Origin: DASUUI01 sp964577965
GTDB lineage: Bacteria; Gemmatimonadota; Gemmatimonadetes; Gemmatimonadales; Gemmatimonadaceae
Reading direction: 5' to 3'
Assembly (NCBI GenBank): GCA_964577965.1
Contig: CAZOAT010000003.1
Location: 1-64,000, forward strand
DNA: 64,000 nucleotides
In this document: positions 27,345 to 37,843 of the stretch, one piece after another
How positions within the stretch are numbered: position 1 is the stretch's first letter
How the letters are laid out: every line of letters begins with the position of its first letter
Program-made: the position numbers and the translations under genes
Notes under the pieces: generated by a model
The model's database searches: none
Told to the model about the DNA's origin: nothing
The model's input: the letters and a program-made list of their open reading frames with translations, nothing else

Positions 27345-29012
27345 ATGGCAACAGAAATGAAGCCCGCCCGGGGCTATTCCGATGCACGCGATCAGGGTGA
27401 GGCGCTCGCTGCCCAGGGGCTGCACCCGACCGGACGCGTGCACTGGAACCTCGTCACCGCCGAGCTGATCCAGGAGGCGGCGCGGCGGAGAGAAGGCGAG
27501 TTCTCCGAGATGGGCGCCTGGGTCGCGCGCACTTCTCCGCACACCGGCCGCTCGCCCAATGACAAGTTCGTGGTCCGGGAACCGGGAACAGAGAAGGACG
27601 TGGACTGGGGCAAAGTGAACCAGCCCATCTCCAGGGAGCACTACACGCAGCTGCGCGCAGATGTCCAGACGTATCTCGACAAGCGGGACGAGCTGTTCGT
27701 GCAGGACCTGTACTGCGGCGCGGAGTCGCGCTACAGACTGTCAGTCCGGTACGTGTCGCCGAGCACGTGGCACATGGCGTTCGTCCGGAACATGTTCATC
27801 AGACCGGAGCCCAGCGAGCTTGCTACGTTCGATCCGAACTTCACGGTGCTGCACGCCCCGGAGTTCGAGGCAACGCCTGAGAAGCACGGGACGCGCACAG
27901 GTACCTTTATCGTCCTCGATCTCGCCGACAGGACGATCCTGATCGGGGGCACGCGGTACGCCGGCGAGCTGAAGAAGTCGATGTTCACGGTGATGAACTA
28001 CATCCTGCCGAAGCAGGGCGCGCTTTCCATGCACTGCTCGGCGAACATCGGGAAGGATGGTGACACTGCCCTGTTCTTCGGGTTGTCGGGAACGGGCAAG
28101 ACGACCCTCTCCGCCGACCCGGACCGCAGGCTCATTGGTGACGACGAGCACGGCTGGTCAGATCAGGGCGTGTTCAATTTCGAGGGAGGCTGCTACGCCA
28201 AGGTCATCAACCTCTCGCCTGAAGGGGAGCCGGACATCTACAGGACGACCCAGATGTTCGGCACGATCCTGGAGAACGTCGTTCTCGATCCTGTCACGCG
28301 AAGGGTGAGGTTCGAGGATCAGACGATCACGGAGAACACGCGGGCATCATATCCACTGCACTACATCCCCAACTACGAGCCCAGCGGCCGCGGCGGTCAC
28401 CCGAAAAACGTCATCTTCCTCACGGCTGATGCCTTCGGCGTACTCCCGCCCATATCGCTTCTGTCACCAGAGCAGGCGATGTACTACTTCCTCTCCGGCT
28501 ACACTGCAAAGGTCGCGGGTACCGAGCGTGGAGTCACCGAGCCGCAGGCGACTTTCAGCGCCTGCTTCGGCGCGGTGTTCCTCGTCTGGCCGCCCACGAA
28601 GTACGCGGAGATGCTCGGCGAGCGCCTGCGCAGGCACCGTTCCCAGGTATGGCTCGTGAACACCGGCTGGACGGCAGGTCCGTATGGTGTCGGCCACCGT
28701 ATGAAGCTCGGCCACACCCGCGGGATGATACATGCCGCGCTCGGTGGAAAGCTGGACCGGTCAGCCATGGAGAAAGACCCGATCTTCGACCTGTGGCGTC
28801 CGACGTCAGTGCCCGGCGTACCCGATGAAATCCTGAATCCGCGCAACACCTGGTCAGATCCTGCTGCGTACGACGAGCAGGCGAAGAAGCTCGCAGGGAT
28901 GTTTCAGGAGAACTTCGAGAAGTTTGCAACGGTCAACTCCGGGATTCGCGACGCCGGGCCGCAGGAAGGGATTCCGCCGCAGACCACTACAAACGGTCAG
29001 GTCGAGGGCTGA
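27345..29012 (+). CDS. pckA: ATP-dependent phosphoenolpyruvate carboxykinase
   Basis: A 555-residue PEPCK converting oxaloacetate and ATP to PEP, CO2 and ADP. It shows RTSPHTGRSPNDKF, the kinase-1a loop GLSGTGKTTLS, kinase-2 LIGDDEHGW, and the metal and substrate residues in GTRYAGELKKS. Length matches the ATP-dependent family. No bases separate it from the malic enzyme gene, so the two C4-to-C3 routes (pyruvate and PEP) are co-expressed. The C-terminus is glycine- and threonine-rich and not conserved. Confidence 0.97.
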   Translation: MATEMKPARGYSDARDQGEALAAQGLHPTGRVHWNLVTAELIQEAARRREGEFSEMGAWVARTSPHTGRSPNDKFVVREPGTEKDVDWGKVNQPISREHYTQLRADVQTYLDKRDELFVQDLYCGAESRYRLSVRYVSPSTWHMAFVRNMFIRPEPSELATFDPNFTVLHAPEFEATPEKHGTRTGTFIVLDLADRTILIGGTRYAGELKKSMFTVMNYILPKQGALSMHCSANIGKDGDTALFFGLSGTGKTTLSADPDRRLIGDDEHGWSDQGVFNFEGGCYAKVINLSPEGEPDIYRTTQMFGTILENVVLDPVTRRVRFEDQTITENTRASYPLHYIPNYEPSGRGGHPKNVIFLTADAFGVLPPISLLSPEQAMYYFLSGYTAKVAGTERGVTEPQATFSACFGAVFLVWPPTKYAEMLGERLRRHRSQVWLVNTGWTAGPYGVGHRMKLGHTRGMIHAALGGKLDRSAMEKDPIFDLWRPTSVPGVPDEILNPRNTWSDPAAYDEQAKKLAGMFQENFEKFATVNSGIRDAGPQEGIPPQTTTNGQVEG

Positions 29013-29109
29013 TAGCGGGGCTGGTTCCGGCCGGGCACGGCGACGCAACAACACGGCACGTCCGTGCACCCCCATTGCGCAACGGCCGAAGCGCACCGAG
29101 ATTCGCACC

Positions 29110-29409
29110 GTGACCTCCGATCCGTATGCTGACCTCCGCGACCTCGTCCTCCATAGTGTTCTGGAAGGGCCAGCGGACTCCGGACCTGCGATCCGTCGCT
29201 CGGCCGCTGATGGGACTGCAGTTCCGCCTGCGTTGCAGCCGTTGATCGACAAGATCCACGCACACGCCTACAGGGTCACCGACGCAGACGTCGCCGCGCT
29301 CCAGATGGTATACGGTGAGGATGGCGCGTTCGAGATAATCGTCAGTGCCGCGCTCGGCGCGTCCCGCGACCGGTTGCTCGCCGGGCTTGCGGCGCTGGAA
29401 CAGGCATGA
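29110..29409 (+). CDS. Small AhpD-fold-like partner protein without catalytic cysteines
   Basis: A 99-residue protein starting at GTG 29110. The second half (YRVTDADVAALQMVYGEDGAFEIIVSAALGASRDRLLAGLAALEQA) resembles the helical C-terminal part of AhpD/carboxymuconolactone-decarboxylase domains, but it has no cysteine, so it cannot be a peroxidase alone. Its stop overlaps the next gene as ATGA, implying a stoichiometric partner or subunit of the Sec-containing protein that follows. Function inferred from the neighbour only. Confidence 0.65.
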   Translation: MTSDPYADLRDLVLHSVLEGPADSGPAIRRSAADGTAVPPALQPLIDKIHAHAYRVTDADVAALQMVYGEDGAFEIIVSAALGASRDRLLAGLAALEQA

Positions 29410-29984
29410 GAGTTCGAAAGGTGCATCGCGGGCACGCTCCCGGTGACAGGATCAAACTGCTGCTGATGCGCATCATGGCGGGCCACGCGCCCGGTGTCGT
29501 GCGCACGCTTCTGTACCGCAAGAATTTCTTCGGGCGACCCTTCTCCGAACTCACCCAGCGGGTAATGCGTGGGCCATCCGCCTGGACCGTCGGAGAGCGC
29601 GAGATGTTCGCCGCCTTTGTCTCCCGCCTGAACCAGTGCGTTTTCTGAACTAACGCCCACTCCGCGGTCGCGGAGGCAGCCCTCGGTGCGGGTACAATGG
29701 AGCAGGTCCTCTCCGACTACAGAACGGCTCCCATAAGCGAAGAGCTCCGCGCCGTGCTCGCCCTTCTCGAGCGATCCACCCTGCACACCGGGGAGTTCGG
29801 GCCCGACGATGTCCGCCCTGTGCTGGCACTCGGCGTCACGCGCGAGGCAATCCGGGACGCCCTGTATGTCGCCTTCCTGTTCAATACGTACGACCGCCTC
29901 GCGGACACCTTCGGCTGGGAGCTGCCCGACGAGCGCTACTACCCCAGAGCCGGGCGCTTCCTTCTCAGCAAGGGATACCTGTAG
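29406..29984 (+). CDS. AhpD/carboxymuconolactone-decarboxylase-like selenoprotein, in-frame TGA read as Sec
   Basis: Read through the TGA at 29646-29648, one frame gives 192 residues ending at TAG 29982-29984. The halves 29406-29645 and 29649-29984 are in phase. Around the TGA the protein reads E66, then C78-V-F-U81-T-N-A-H85, which is the AhpD catalytic layout E-x11-C-x2-C-x3-H with the second, peroxidatic cysteine replaced by selenocysteine. The remainder is a normal family C-terminus (EAIRDALYVAFLFNTYDRLADTFGW). A SECIS-like hairpin follows the TGA. Likely role: peroxide or disulfide redox chemistry. Standard annotation would wrongly call two short genes. It overlaps the upstream small partner by ATGA. 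A nonsense mutation is the alternative. Confidence 0.85.
29646..29675 (+). promoter_or_regulatory. UGA (Sec) codon with bacterial SECIS-like hairpin
   Basis: TGA at 29646-29648. Downstream, CTCCGC (29660-29665) pairs perfectly with GCGGAG (29670-29675) around the four-base loop GGTC (29666-29669). Seventeen bases separate the TGA from the loop, and the loop starts with two guanosines; both features fit the published bacterial SECIS consensus (a G within the first two loop bases, about 16-37 bases from UGA). Confidence 0.7.
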
Positions 29985-30008
29985 CCCTTCGAGCTTATCT
30001 TTGCCCGG

Positions 30009-31244
30009 GTGCAATTTGAGATAGTCCGCGACCCGCTGTGGAACAACATCCGGATAGACCCGGTCGCAATGCGACTTGTCGATACCCGTGAATTCCAGCG
30101 GCTCCGGTATGTACGACAGCTCGGTCTGGCTCATCTCGTATACCCGGGCGCGACCCATTCGCGTTTCGAGCACGCGCTGGGCACTTACCACCTGGCGAGC
30201 CGGACGATCTCACTGCTCAGCGAGCGCGGCGAGCTCGAATCGATCGGCGCCGATGAACGGCAGCAGGTCAGAATCGCGGCGCTGCTGCACGACATCGGCC
30301 ACTATCCCTTTTCTCATGCCCTCGAGGAGATCGGTGCGCTGAACCACGAGGACGTCGCTGGTCCACTCCTCACGACTGGCACGCTGGGTGAGGTGCTGCG
30401 CGAAGAACTCGGTGTTGGCGCACCGGAGAAAATCCACGCTCTCATCACCGGACGCAGCGACAGCCCGCTGCGGGGACTCATCTCCGGATCTCTCGATCTG
30501 GACAAGCTCGAGTACCTCAAGCGCGATGCCTTGATGTGCGGCGTCCCCTACGGCGAGATCGATGTGGATCGTCTGACGAATTCGATGCTGCTCCTGCGCG
30601 ACCCGCAGACCGCGGCAGTCTCGGTTGGTGTGGCCGAGAAAGCCCTGTCCGCATTCGAGTCGCTGCTGTTCGCCAAGTACCAGATGTACCGGAACGTGTA
30701 CTGGCATCACGCTGTGCGCAGCGCGACAGCCATGTACAAGCGGCTGGTGGCGGACGCGATCCGCGCCGGTACGGTCTCCCCTTCAGACCTCCCGAATCAC
30801 TCGGACGAAGGCCTGCTGCATCAGCTCGAGAAGGGAGACACGCGGCTCCTCACTGCACTGCGCGAGCGACGCCTCTTCAAGCGCGCGTTCGAGGCGCCGT
30901 CCACAGAGCTCGACACCGACGCACTCGATCCAATGCTTGAGAGCGCCGAAAGCGTGCGCGCCGCCGAGGATACCCTCGCTCGTGAAGCTGGAGTCGCTTC
31001 AGGCGAGGTGTTGCTGGATTTTCCGGCGAAGACTGAGATGCTGGGGCTCGATATCCTGGTGGTGCGCCGTGACGGTGCCGTTCAGCGGCTCACTGCGTCG
31101 GGGTGGCGCGAAGCGATCAACCTTCCGCGCCTTGCGGAGGAACTGTACCGTTCGACACGGTGGCTCCGCGTCTTCTCCAGCACCCGCGTACGGTTTTCGT
31201 CGGAGCAGGTTCTCGCCGCGCTCGGTGTGAGTCCCGCGCGATGA
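30009..31244 (+). CDS. HD-domain phosphohydrolase (dNTPase-like)
   Basis: A 411-residue HD-superfamily metal hydrolase with the opening IRDPLWNNIRIDP-like strand, FQRLRYVRQLGLAHLVYPGATHSRFEHALGT and the HD pair LLHDIGHYPFSH. Length and motifs match the HD phosphohydrolases related to dGTPase and SAMHD1, which probably cleave nucleotide triphosphates; the true substrate is unknown. GTG start 24 bases after the selenoprotein stop. Confidence 0.87.
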   Translation: MQFEIVRDPLWNNIRIDPVAMRLVDTREFQRLRYVRQLGLAHLVYPGATHSRFEHALGTYHLASRTISLLSERGELESIGADERQQVRIAALLHDIGHYPFSHALEEIGALNHEDVAGPLLTTGTLGEVLREELGVGAPEKIHALITGRSDSPLRGLISGSLDLDKLEYLKRDALMCGVPYGEIDVDRLTNSMLLLRDPQTAAVSVGVAEKALSAFESLLFAKYQMYRNVYWHHAVRSATAMYKRLVADAIRAGTVSPSDLPNHSDEGLLHQLEKGDTRLLTALRERRLFKRAFEAPSTELDTDALDPMLESAESVRAAEDTLAREAGVASGEVLLDFPAKTEMLGLDILVVRRDGAVQRLTASGWREAINLPRLAEELYRSTRWLRVFSSTRVRFSSEQVLAALGVSPAR

Positions 31245-31272
31245 CGAGCCTGGTCGAGCTGGAGCGGCCGTC

Positions 31273-31878
31273 GTGATCGAACCGCTCGCAACACGCTTCC
31301 AGCAATTGGAGCGAGACCGTGAGGCAGCCGAGGCGCAGCTGGCAGGACTGACGACCGCGCAGACGACGTTCCGGGTGCGGGAGGATGCCTGGACCATCCC
31401 CGAGGTAGTGGACCACGTCGTCCGTGTGGAGCGGTCGGTGCTCGAAGGAGCGCGGAAGCCTGGAGTTCAGCGCACCGAGTGGCGCCCGAAGCGACTCAAG
31501 CGGCTGCTGGTATGGGCGGCATTCCGGTTGGGAGTCCGGATCAGAGTCCCCCAGCGGGTCCGTCATGTGACACCGGCCCGTGGCGTCGATCTGGAGGAGG
31601 TTAGCGCGAGGTGGAGCGTTCTCCGGGAGGAATGGAGGGAGTTCCTCTCCACGGTCACTCCCGACCAGCTTGGGCAGCTGGCGGTCAAGCACCCGATCGC
31701 CGGGCCGTTCAGCTATCGTGACGTTCTGAAGTTCCTGGAATGGCACCTGCGGCACCACCGGAAACAGATCGGCCGAATCTCACGCGCAGCACCCGCTCCC
31801 GGCCCGGCGCAGGAGCCGGAGCGGGGTGGCAGCGCGAGCGTTGGCCGAAGCGGAGAACCCGATGAGGAAACCAGCTGA
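31273..31878 (+). CDS. DinB-like putative metal-dependent protein
   Basis: A 201-residue helical protein of DinB type: TTAQTTFRVREDAWTIPEVVDHVVRVERSVL at about 28-58 and FLEWHLRHHRKQIGRI at about 155-170 give the three-histidine arrangement used to bind metal. DinB-like enzymes include thiol-dependent transferases, so a bacillithiol or mycothiol-like role is possible but not shown. The tail is proline- and glutamate-rich, and the next gene begins inside it. Confidence 0.75.
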   Translation: MIEPLATRFQQLERDREAAEAQLAGLTTAQTTFRVREDAWTIPEVVDHVVRVERSVLEGARKPGVQRTEWRPKRLKRLLVWAAFRLGVRIRVPQRVRHVTPARGVDLEEVSARWSVLREEWREFLSTVTPDQLGQLAVKHPIAGPFSYRDVLKFLEWHLRHHRKQIGRISRAAPAPGPAQEPERGGSASVGRSGEPDEETS

Positions 31879-32359
31879 ATCCCATGCACGGCACCAGAGT
31901 GTTCCAGCGATTTTGCTGCTCGCTCTTGCAGCGGCCTGCACACACGGAAACACCATCGACGTGACCGGGCCGCCACTCGTTCGGACCTCGCAGGACAGCT
32001 ATTCCGCCGCGCCGGGCGCGTCGGAAGTCCGGATATCTGTGACACTGACGAACCACACGGGCGAGGTGCTGTACCTGGACGGCGCGGGTCGGGATCTGCA
32101 GGTGGTCGAGAAGCTCGTGAGCGGTGAGTGGCGGGTGGCGTATCACCCGATCTATACCATGCAGGCCGCTGAGCCACTCCTGCTGCCCAATGGCGAGTCA
32201 CGGCAGATGACGGTCTCGCTCAACCTCCAGCCCGGTACCGAGCCACAGTTCCAGGAACCCCCGCCGGGCAGATATCGCCTCGTGTTCGGCTACGGACAGG
32301 GTGCGGAGCACCCCCTGATGACGGTCAGGAGCAACGAGTTCGAGATCCGCAGCGGCTGA
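31862..32359 (+). CDS. Lipoprotein with BsuPI/Ig-like beta domain
   Basis: A 165-residue protein with a lipobox L-A-A-A-C at about residues 22-26 and a beta-rich domain (SEVRISVTLTNHTGEVLYLDGAGRDLQVV, then PPGRYRLVFGYGQGAEHP) like intracellular-protease-inhibitor or Ig-like folds. Function unknown; probably a periplasmic envelope protein. The ATG overlaps the DinB-like gene by 17 bases. The 60 bases after it hold no clear terminator before the convergent ligase gene. Confidence 0.7.
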   Translation: MRKPAESHARHQSVPAILLLALAAACTHGNTIDVTGPPLVRTSQDSYSAAPGASEVRISVTLTNHTGEVLYLDGAGRDLQVVEKLVSGEWRVAYHPIYTMQAAEPLLLPNGESRQMTVSLNLQPGTEPQFQEPPPGRYRLVFGYGQGAEHPLMTVRSNEFEIRSG

Positions 32360-32419
32360 ACCGAGTCCCACGCGGACCGAAGGCGACGACAGCACCCTGG
32401 CACTCGAGCCGGAAACGCT

Positions 32420-34459
<2,040 letters not shown>

Positions 34460-34582
34460 CCTCGAAAACTAGAGCACCGCAACGCCCACAGCACCGGCAT
34501 TTCGGGCGGAGGCCCGGGACGCAACGAGCCCCAGCGCAGCCGGGGCCCGTCTCACATGTGAATGCCGGGAGTCAGGCTGGGG

Positions 34583-34924
34583 TCAATCCGCCAGCGCGAC
34601 TATCAGCAGCGCAGCCACGACAGCAATACCGATAATGATCACCCACCTCATCGTCGGATCCGTCGTGATCTGGGCCGCGGATGTCGATACGTTCTCCGAA
34701 CTCTTCGTCCGCTCCACACCGACGCGGGCGGCTTCATCGGTTACGAGCACCTTGGCCTCAGCCGCTGCAGACGTGGCGGAGGCTGGTGATGGCGGAACCG
34801 CGTCGCGAACGAGTGACGTGCCATCGACAGGGCGGGAGGTCTGCGCCGACAGCTCTCCCGCCGTAAACAAGAACATGGCCGCTCCAGCGAGCGACAGTAC
34901 GAGATACCTGCTGATCCTTTTCAT
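34583..34924 (-). CDS. Small exported protein with C-terminal membrane anchor, unknown function
   Basis: A 113-residue protein with a signal peptide (about 1-28, ending SAQ), an alanine-, serine- and proline-rich middle, and one membrane segment at the extreme C-terminus (about 92-110: MRWVIIIGIAVVAALLIVALAD). No motif recognised. The 227 bases upstream (34925-35151) hold no gene, only GC-rich DNA. The downstream 123 bases contain a GCCCC/GGGGC inverted repeat without a T-run. Confidence 0.55.
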   Translation of the reverse strand: MKRISRYLVLSLAGAAMFLFTAGELSAQTSRPVDGTSLVRDAVPPSPASATSAAAEAKVLVTDEAARVGVERTKSSENVSTSAAQITTDPTMRWVIIIGIAVVAALLIVALAD

Positions 34925-35151
34925 CAGACCTCCTGTCCGGACGAGTGCGACTCGACTGTGACCAGGCGGCTGGCATCCCCCGGTTCAGGGCCCGCCCCGG
35001 TGGGAAACAGCGCCGCTATCGCATGCTCGCTCTGCAAAGGCTCGGCCGGGGTCGCGCGGGTTCGGCGACCCCACGCAGCCCCCGTGGCCGAGCAGCTTCG
35101 TCCACAGGAGGCGCGCTCTGGCGCCGGTGATCAGAGCTCCGAGGTTCCTGC

Positions 35152-36345
35152 TTAGCTCGTCGGGGGGTTGAACTGCACGTGCTGACCCTCGACCCAGCTG
35201 CGGTGATAGTCAGGGTCCTCGAACTCCATCGCGGGCGCTGCGACGTGCAGCGGCCGGAACGAGTCCATCATCACCGCCAGCTCCTCCGTATGCTTCGCCC
35301 CGATGCTGGCCTCGGCTCTCCCCGGATGCGGTCCGTGTGGAATGCCGTCCGGGTGGTGGGTGATACTGCCGAACTCGATTCCCTTGCGGCTCATGAACTC
35401 GCTCGAGGCGTAATACAGCACCTCGTCGGAGTCCACGTTGCTGTGATTGTATGGGGCGGGAATCGCCTCTGGATGGAAATCGTATGGGCGCGGGCAGAAT
35501 GAGCAGATCACGAAGCCGTCGCCCTGGAAGGTCTGATGAACAGGCGGCGGCTGGTGCACCTTCCCCACGATCGGCTCGAAGTCGTAGATGTTGAAGATCC
35601 AGGGATAGAAGTAGCCGTCCCAGCCGATGACATCAAACGGGTGATGGTCGAGGATTATCTCGTTGATGCCATCGTACTGCTTCACGAGGATCCTGAAATC
35701 GCCCATCTCGTCGTGGGTGTTGAGCTCGGTCGGGCGCAGGATGTCGCGCTCGGAGTACGGTGCGCCCTCGATGATCTGGCCAAATTCGTTGCGGTAGCGC
35801 TTTGGCCAGCGCACGTGCCCGCGGCTCTCGAAAATCACGAGTTTCGGCTGTTCGGCACCGAAGTCGAGCTTGAACCGGTACATGATTCCGCGATGGATCA
35901 CGACGTAGTCCCCTTCGCGGACGGGAAGGTTACCGAAAATCGACTCCAGCGTCCCCTGGCCCTTGGCTATGTACACTACCTCATCGGCCTGCGCGTTGCG
36001 ATAGAAGTGCGCGTCGTTTTCGTCAGGCTCGACGTACAGCATCGCGATGTCGGCGTTGAAGACGATCGGGATACGGTCCATCGTGGGGCTGCCACCCTTG
36101 CGTGCGCGCGACGTGAGGAAATGCCGGTGTTTCAGCGCACGGTCAGGATCGAGCTCCCATTTCAGATCCCTGATCCTGCGTGCTGACTTCACCGTCGTAG
36201 GGGGATGGACGTGGTACAGCAGCGACGACGTGCCGGTGAATCCCTCGTGCCCCATTAGCTGCTCGGCATACAGCCCGCCGTCCGGCTTGCGGAAGGCGAT
36301 GTGGCGCTTACGCGGTATCTCGCCGAGGGTGTGGTATATAGGCAT
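35152..36345 (-). CDS. hmgA: Homogentisate 1,2-dioxygenase
   Basis: A 397-residue cupin-type iron dioxygenase that opens homogentisate to maleylacetoacetate. Recognisable segments: LGEIPRKRHIAFR, RIPIVFNADIAMLYVEP, the iron-ligand region DGYFYPWIFNIYDFEPIVGKVHQPPPVHQTF and HHPDGIPHGPHPGR. An ACAAGGAG stands before the ATG. It follows the hppD gene by 30 bases, forming a two-gene tyrosine-catabolic unit. Confidence 0.94.
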   Translation of the reverse strand: MPIYHTLGEIPRKRHIAFRKPDGGLYAEQLMGHEGFTGTSSLLYHVHPPTTVKSARRIRDLKWELDPDRALKHRHFLTSRARKGGSPTMDRIPIVFNADIAMLYVEPDENDAHFYRNAQADEVVYIAKGQGTLESIFGNLPVREGDYVVIHRGIMYRFKLDFGAEQPKLVIFESRGHVRWPKRYRNEFGQIIEGAPYSERDILRPTELNTHDEMGDFRILVKQYDGINEIILDHHPFDVIGWDGYFYPWIFNIYDFEPIVGKVHQPPPVHQTFQGDGFVICSFCPRPYDFHPEAIPAPYNHSNVDSDEVLYYASSEFMSRKGIEFGSITHHPDGIPHGPHPGRAEASIGAKHTEELAVMMDSFRPLHVAAPAMEFEDPDYHRSWVEGQHVQFNPPTS

Positions 36346-36375
36346 CCGAAAAACTCCTTGTGTTACCGCTGGTCG

Positions 36376-37500
36376 CTAGAGGTTGCCTCGCAGCCCCTGC
36401 TCCCTCTCAATCGCTTCGAACAGTGCCTTGAAGTTCCCCTTGCCGAAGCTGCGCGCGCCCTTGCGCTGGATGATCTCGTAGAAAACAGTGGGCCGGTCCT
36501 GCACGGGCTTGGTGAAGATCTGCAGCAGGTACCCGTCCGGGTCGCGATCGACCAGAATGCCGAGCTCCTCCAGCACACTGACCGGCTCGTCGATTTTTCC
36601 GACGCGATCCTGCAGCTCGCCGTAGTAGGTGGTCGGCACGGTCAGAAAATCCACGCCGCGATCGCGAAGCGAGCTAACCGTGAACAGAATGTCATCAGTG
36701 GCCAGCGCCATGTGCTGCACGCCCGGCCCCCGGTAGAACTCCAGGTATTCGTCTATCTGGGACTTCTTCCGACCCTTCGCCGGCTCGTTGATCGGGAACT
36801 TGATCTTCTCATTGCCATTGGAGACCACCTTGGACATGAGCGACGTGTACTCGGTCGAGATGTCCTTGTCGTCGAAGGAGATCAGGTTCCTGAACCCCAT
36901 CACGTCCTCGTAGAACTTGACCCACTTGTTCATCGCGCCCAGCTCGACGTTACCAACGCAATGGTCGACGTGCAGCAGTCCAACTCCTTCGGGATTGTAA
37001 CGAGGCTCGACGGGCTTGAACCCGGGCAGAAACGGACCGTTGTAATTCCGCCGCTCCACCAGCGAATGGATCGTCTCGCCGTACGTGTGAATTGCGGCGA
37101 TCACTACTTCACCGTGCTCGTCTCTCAGCACCTCCGGATCGCGTGCGGAGCGCGCCCCGCGCTCAGTAGCAAGCTGAAACGCCTCACGCGCGTCGTTGAC
37201 CCACAACGCGATGTCCTTGACGCCGTCCCCATGCTCGTGAACGTGCGCCGAGATGGGTCCTTCGGGGCCGAGCGCCGACGTCAGCACGAGGCGTATCTTG
37301 CCCTGCTCGAGCAGATAGCTGGCACGGTCGCGGACGCCGGTTTCCGGCCCGCGGTAACCCACAAGCCGGTAGCCGAAAGCGGTTCTGTAGAACTGACTTG
37401 CCTGCTTTGCGTTACCGACCCAGAACTCTATGAAATCAGTCCCGTTGATCGGGAATACGTCGGTGCTCGTGTCGGGCGTGGGAAGGGTCGCAGTGGCCAT
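36376..37500 (-). CDS. hppD: 4-hydroxyphenylpyruvate dioxygenase
   Basis: A 374-residue vicinal-oxygen-chelate iron dioxygenase converting 4-hydroxyphenylpyruvate to homogentisate. Two repeats are seen: the N-terminal FIEFWVGNAKQASQFY and the catalytic half with VGLLHVDHCVGNVE (iron histidine), GVQHMALATDDI (iron histidine) and FYEIIQRKGARSFGKGNFKALFEAIEREQ (iron glutamate). A very strong AAGGAGGAG lies just before the ATG. It precedes hmgA on the same strand. Confidence 0.95.
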   Translation of the reverse strand: MATATLPTPDTSTDVFPINGTDFIEFWVGNAKQASQFYRTAFGYRLVGYRGPETGVRDRASYLLEQGKIRLVLTSALGPEGPISAHVHEHGDGVKDIALWVNDAREAFQLATERGARSARDPEVLRDEHGEVVIAAIHTYGETIHSLVERRNYNGPFLPGFKPVEPRYNPEGVGLLHVDHCVGNVELGAMNKWVKFYEDVMGFRNLISFDDKDISTEYTSLMSKVVSNGNEKIKFPINEPAKGRKKSQIDEYLEFYRGPGVQHMALATDDILFTVSSLRDRGVDFLTVPTTYYGELQDRVGKIDEPVSVLEELGILVDRDPDGYLLQIFTKPVQDRPTVFYEIIQRKGARSFGKGNFKALFEAIEREQGLRGNL

Positions 37501-37627
37501 TTAGCTCCTCCTTGTGCGGCGGCGGCGGCGCGAGTCGTTCCTGTCCCTGCATCATAGAGGCCGCCGCTACCGCGGACAAGGAGCCGGCGTGGCGGGCTCC
37601 GAACTGCAATAAGAGAACAGCTCGCAG

Positions 37628-37843
37628 TCACGACTCTTTGGCCGCTTTCGTCTTTCCGTGCGCCTCTGCCAGCTTCCGCCCGATGGCACGGTAGAAAGCA
37701 GCATTGTCGCCCTGCCCCTGTTGTTCCAGCGACAAGGCCGCGAGCTCGATCGCGTAGAGGATGTTCCCGAGGTAAAGCTCAGCCAGCGATCCTACGCTCT
37801 CCTGCTCCGTGCCGTCAGCGCCTGACTCAGCCGCGTGCGGCAT
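37628..37843 (-). CDS. Small acidic-helical protein, unknown function
   Basis: A 71-residue protein (VGSLAELYLGNILYAIELAALSLEQQGQGDNAAFYRAIGRKLAEAHGKT in the core) predicted to be helical and soluble. The ATG at 37843 overlaps the PP2C gene by 17 bases, suggesting coupling to the phosphatase. A longer frame exists upstream but lies wholly inside the phosphatase gene. Function not recognised. Confidence 0.5.
   Translation of the reverse strand: MPHAAESGADGTEQESVGSLAELYLGNILYAIELAALSLEQQGQGDNAAFYRAIGRKLAEAHGKTKAAKES

Noticed and set aside
26094..27641. 515-codon minus-strand frame over maeB/pckA
   Set aside because: Antisense shadow crossing two true genes.
29406..29648. Two separate short genes split by a stop codon (an 80-residue and a 95-residue protein)
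   Set aside because: The two parts are in one frame, share one family fold and the stop is TGA at a catalytic cysteine position with a SECIS-like hairpin. A random nonsense mutation is less likely, though not excluded.
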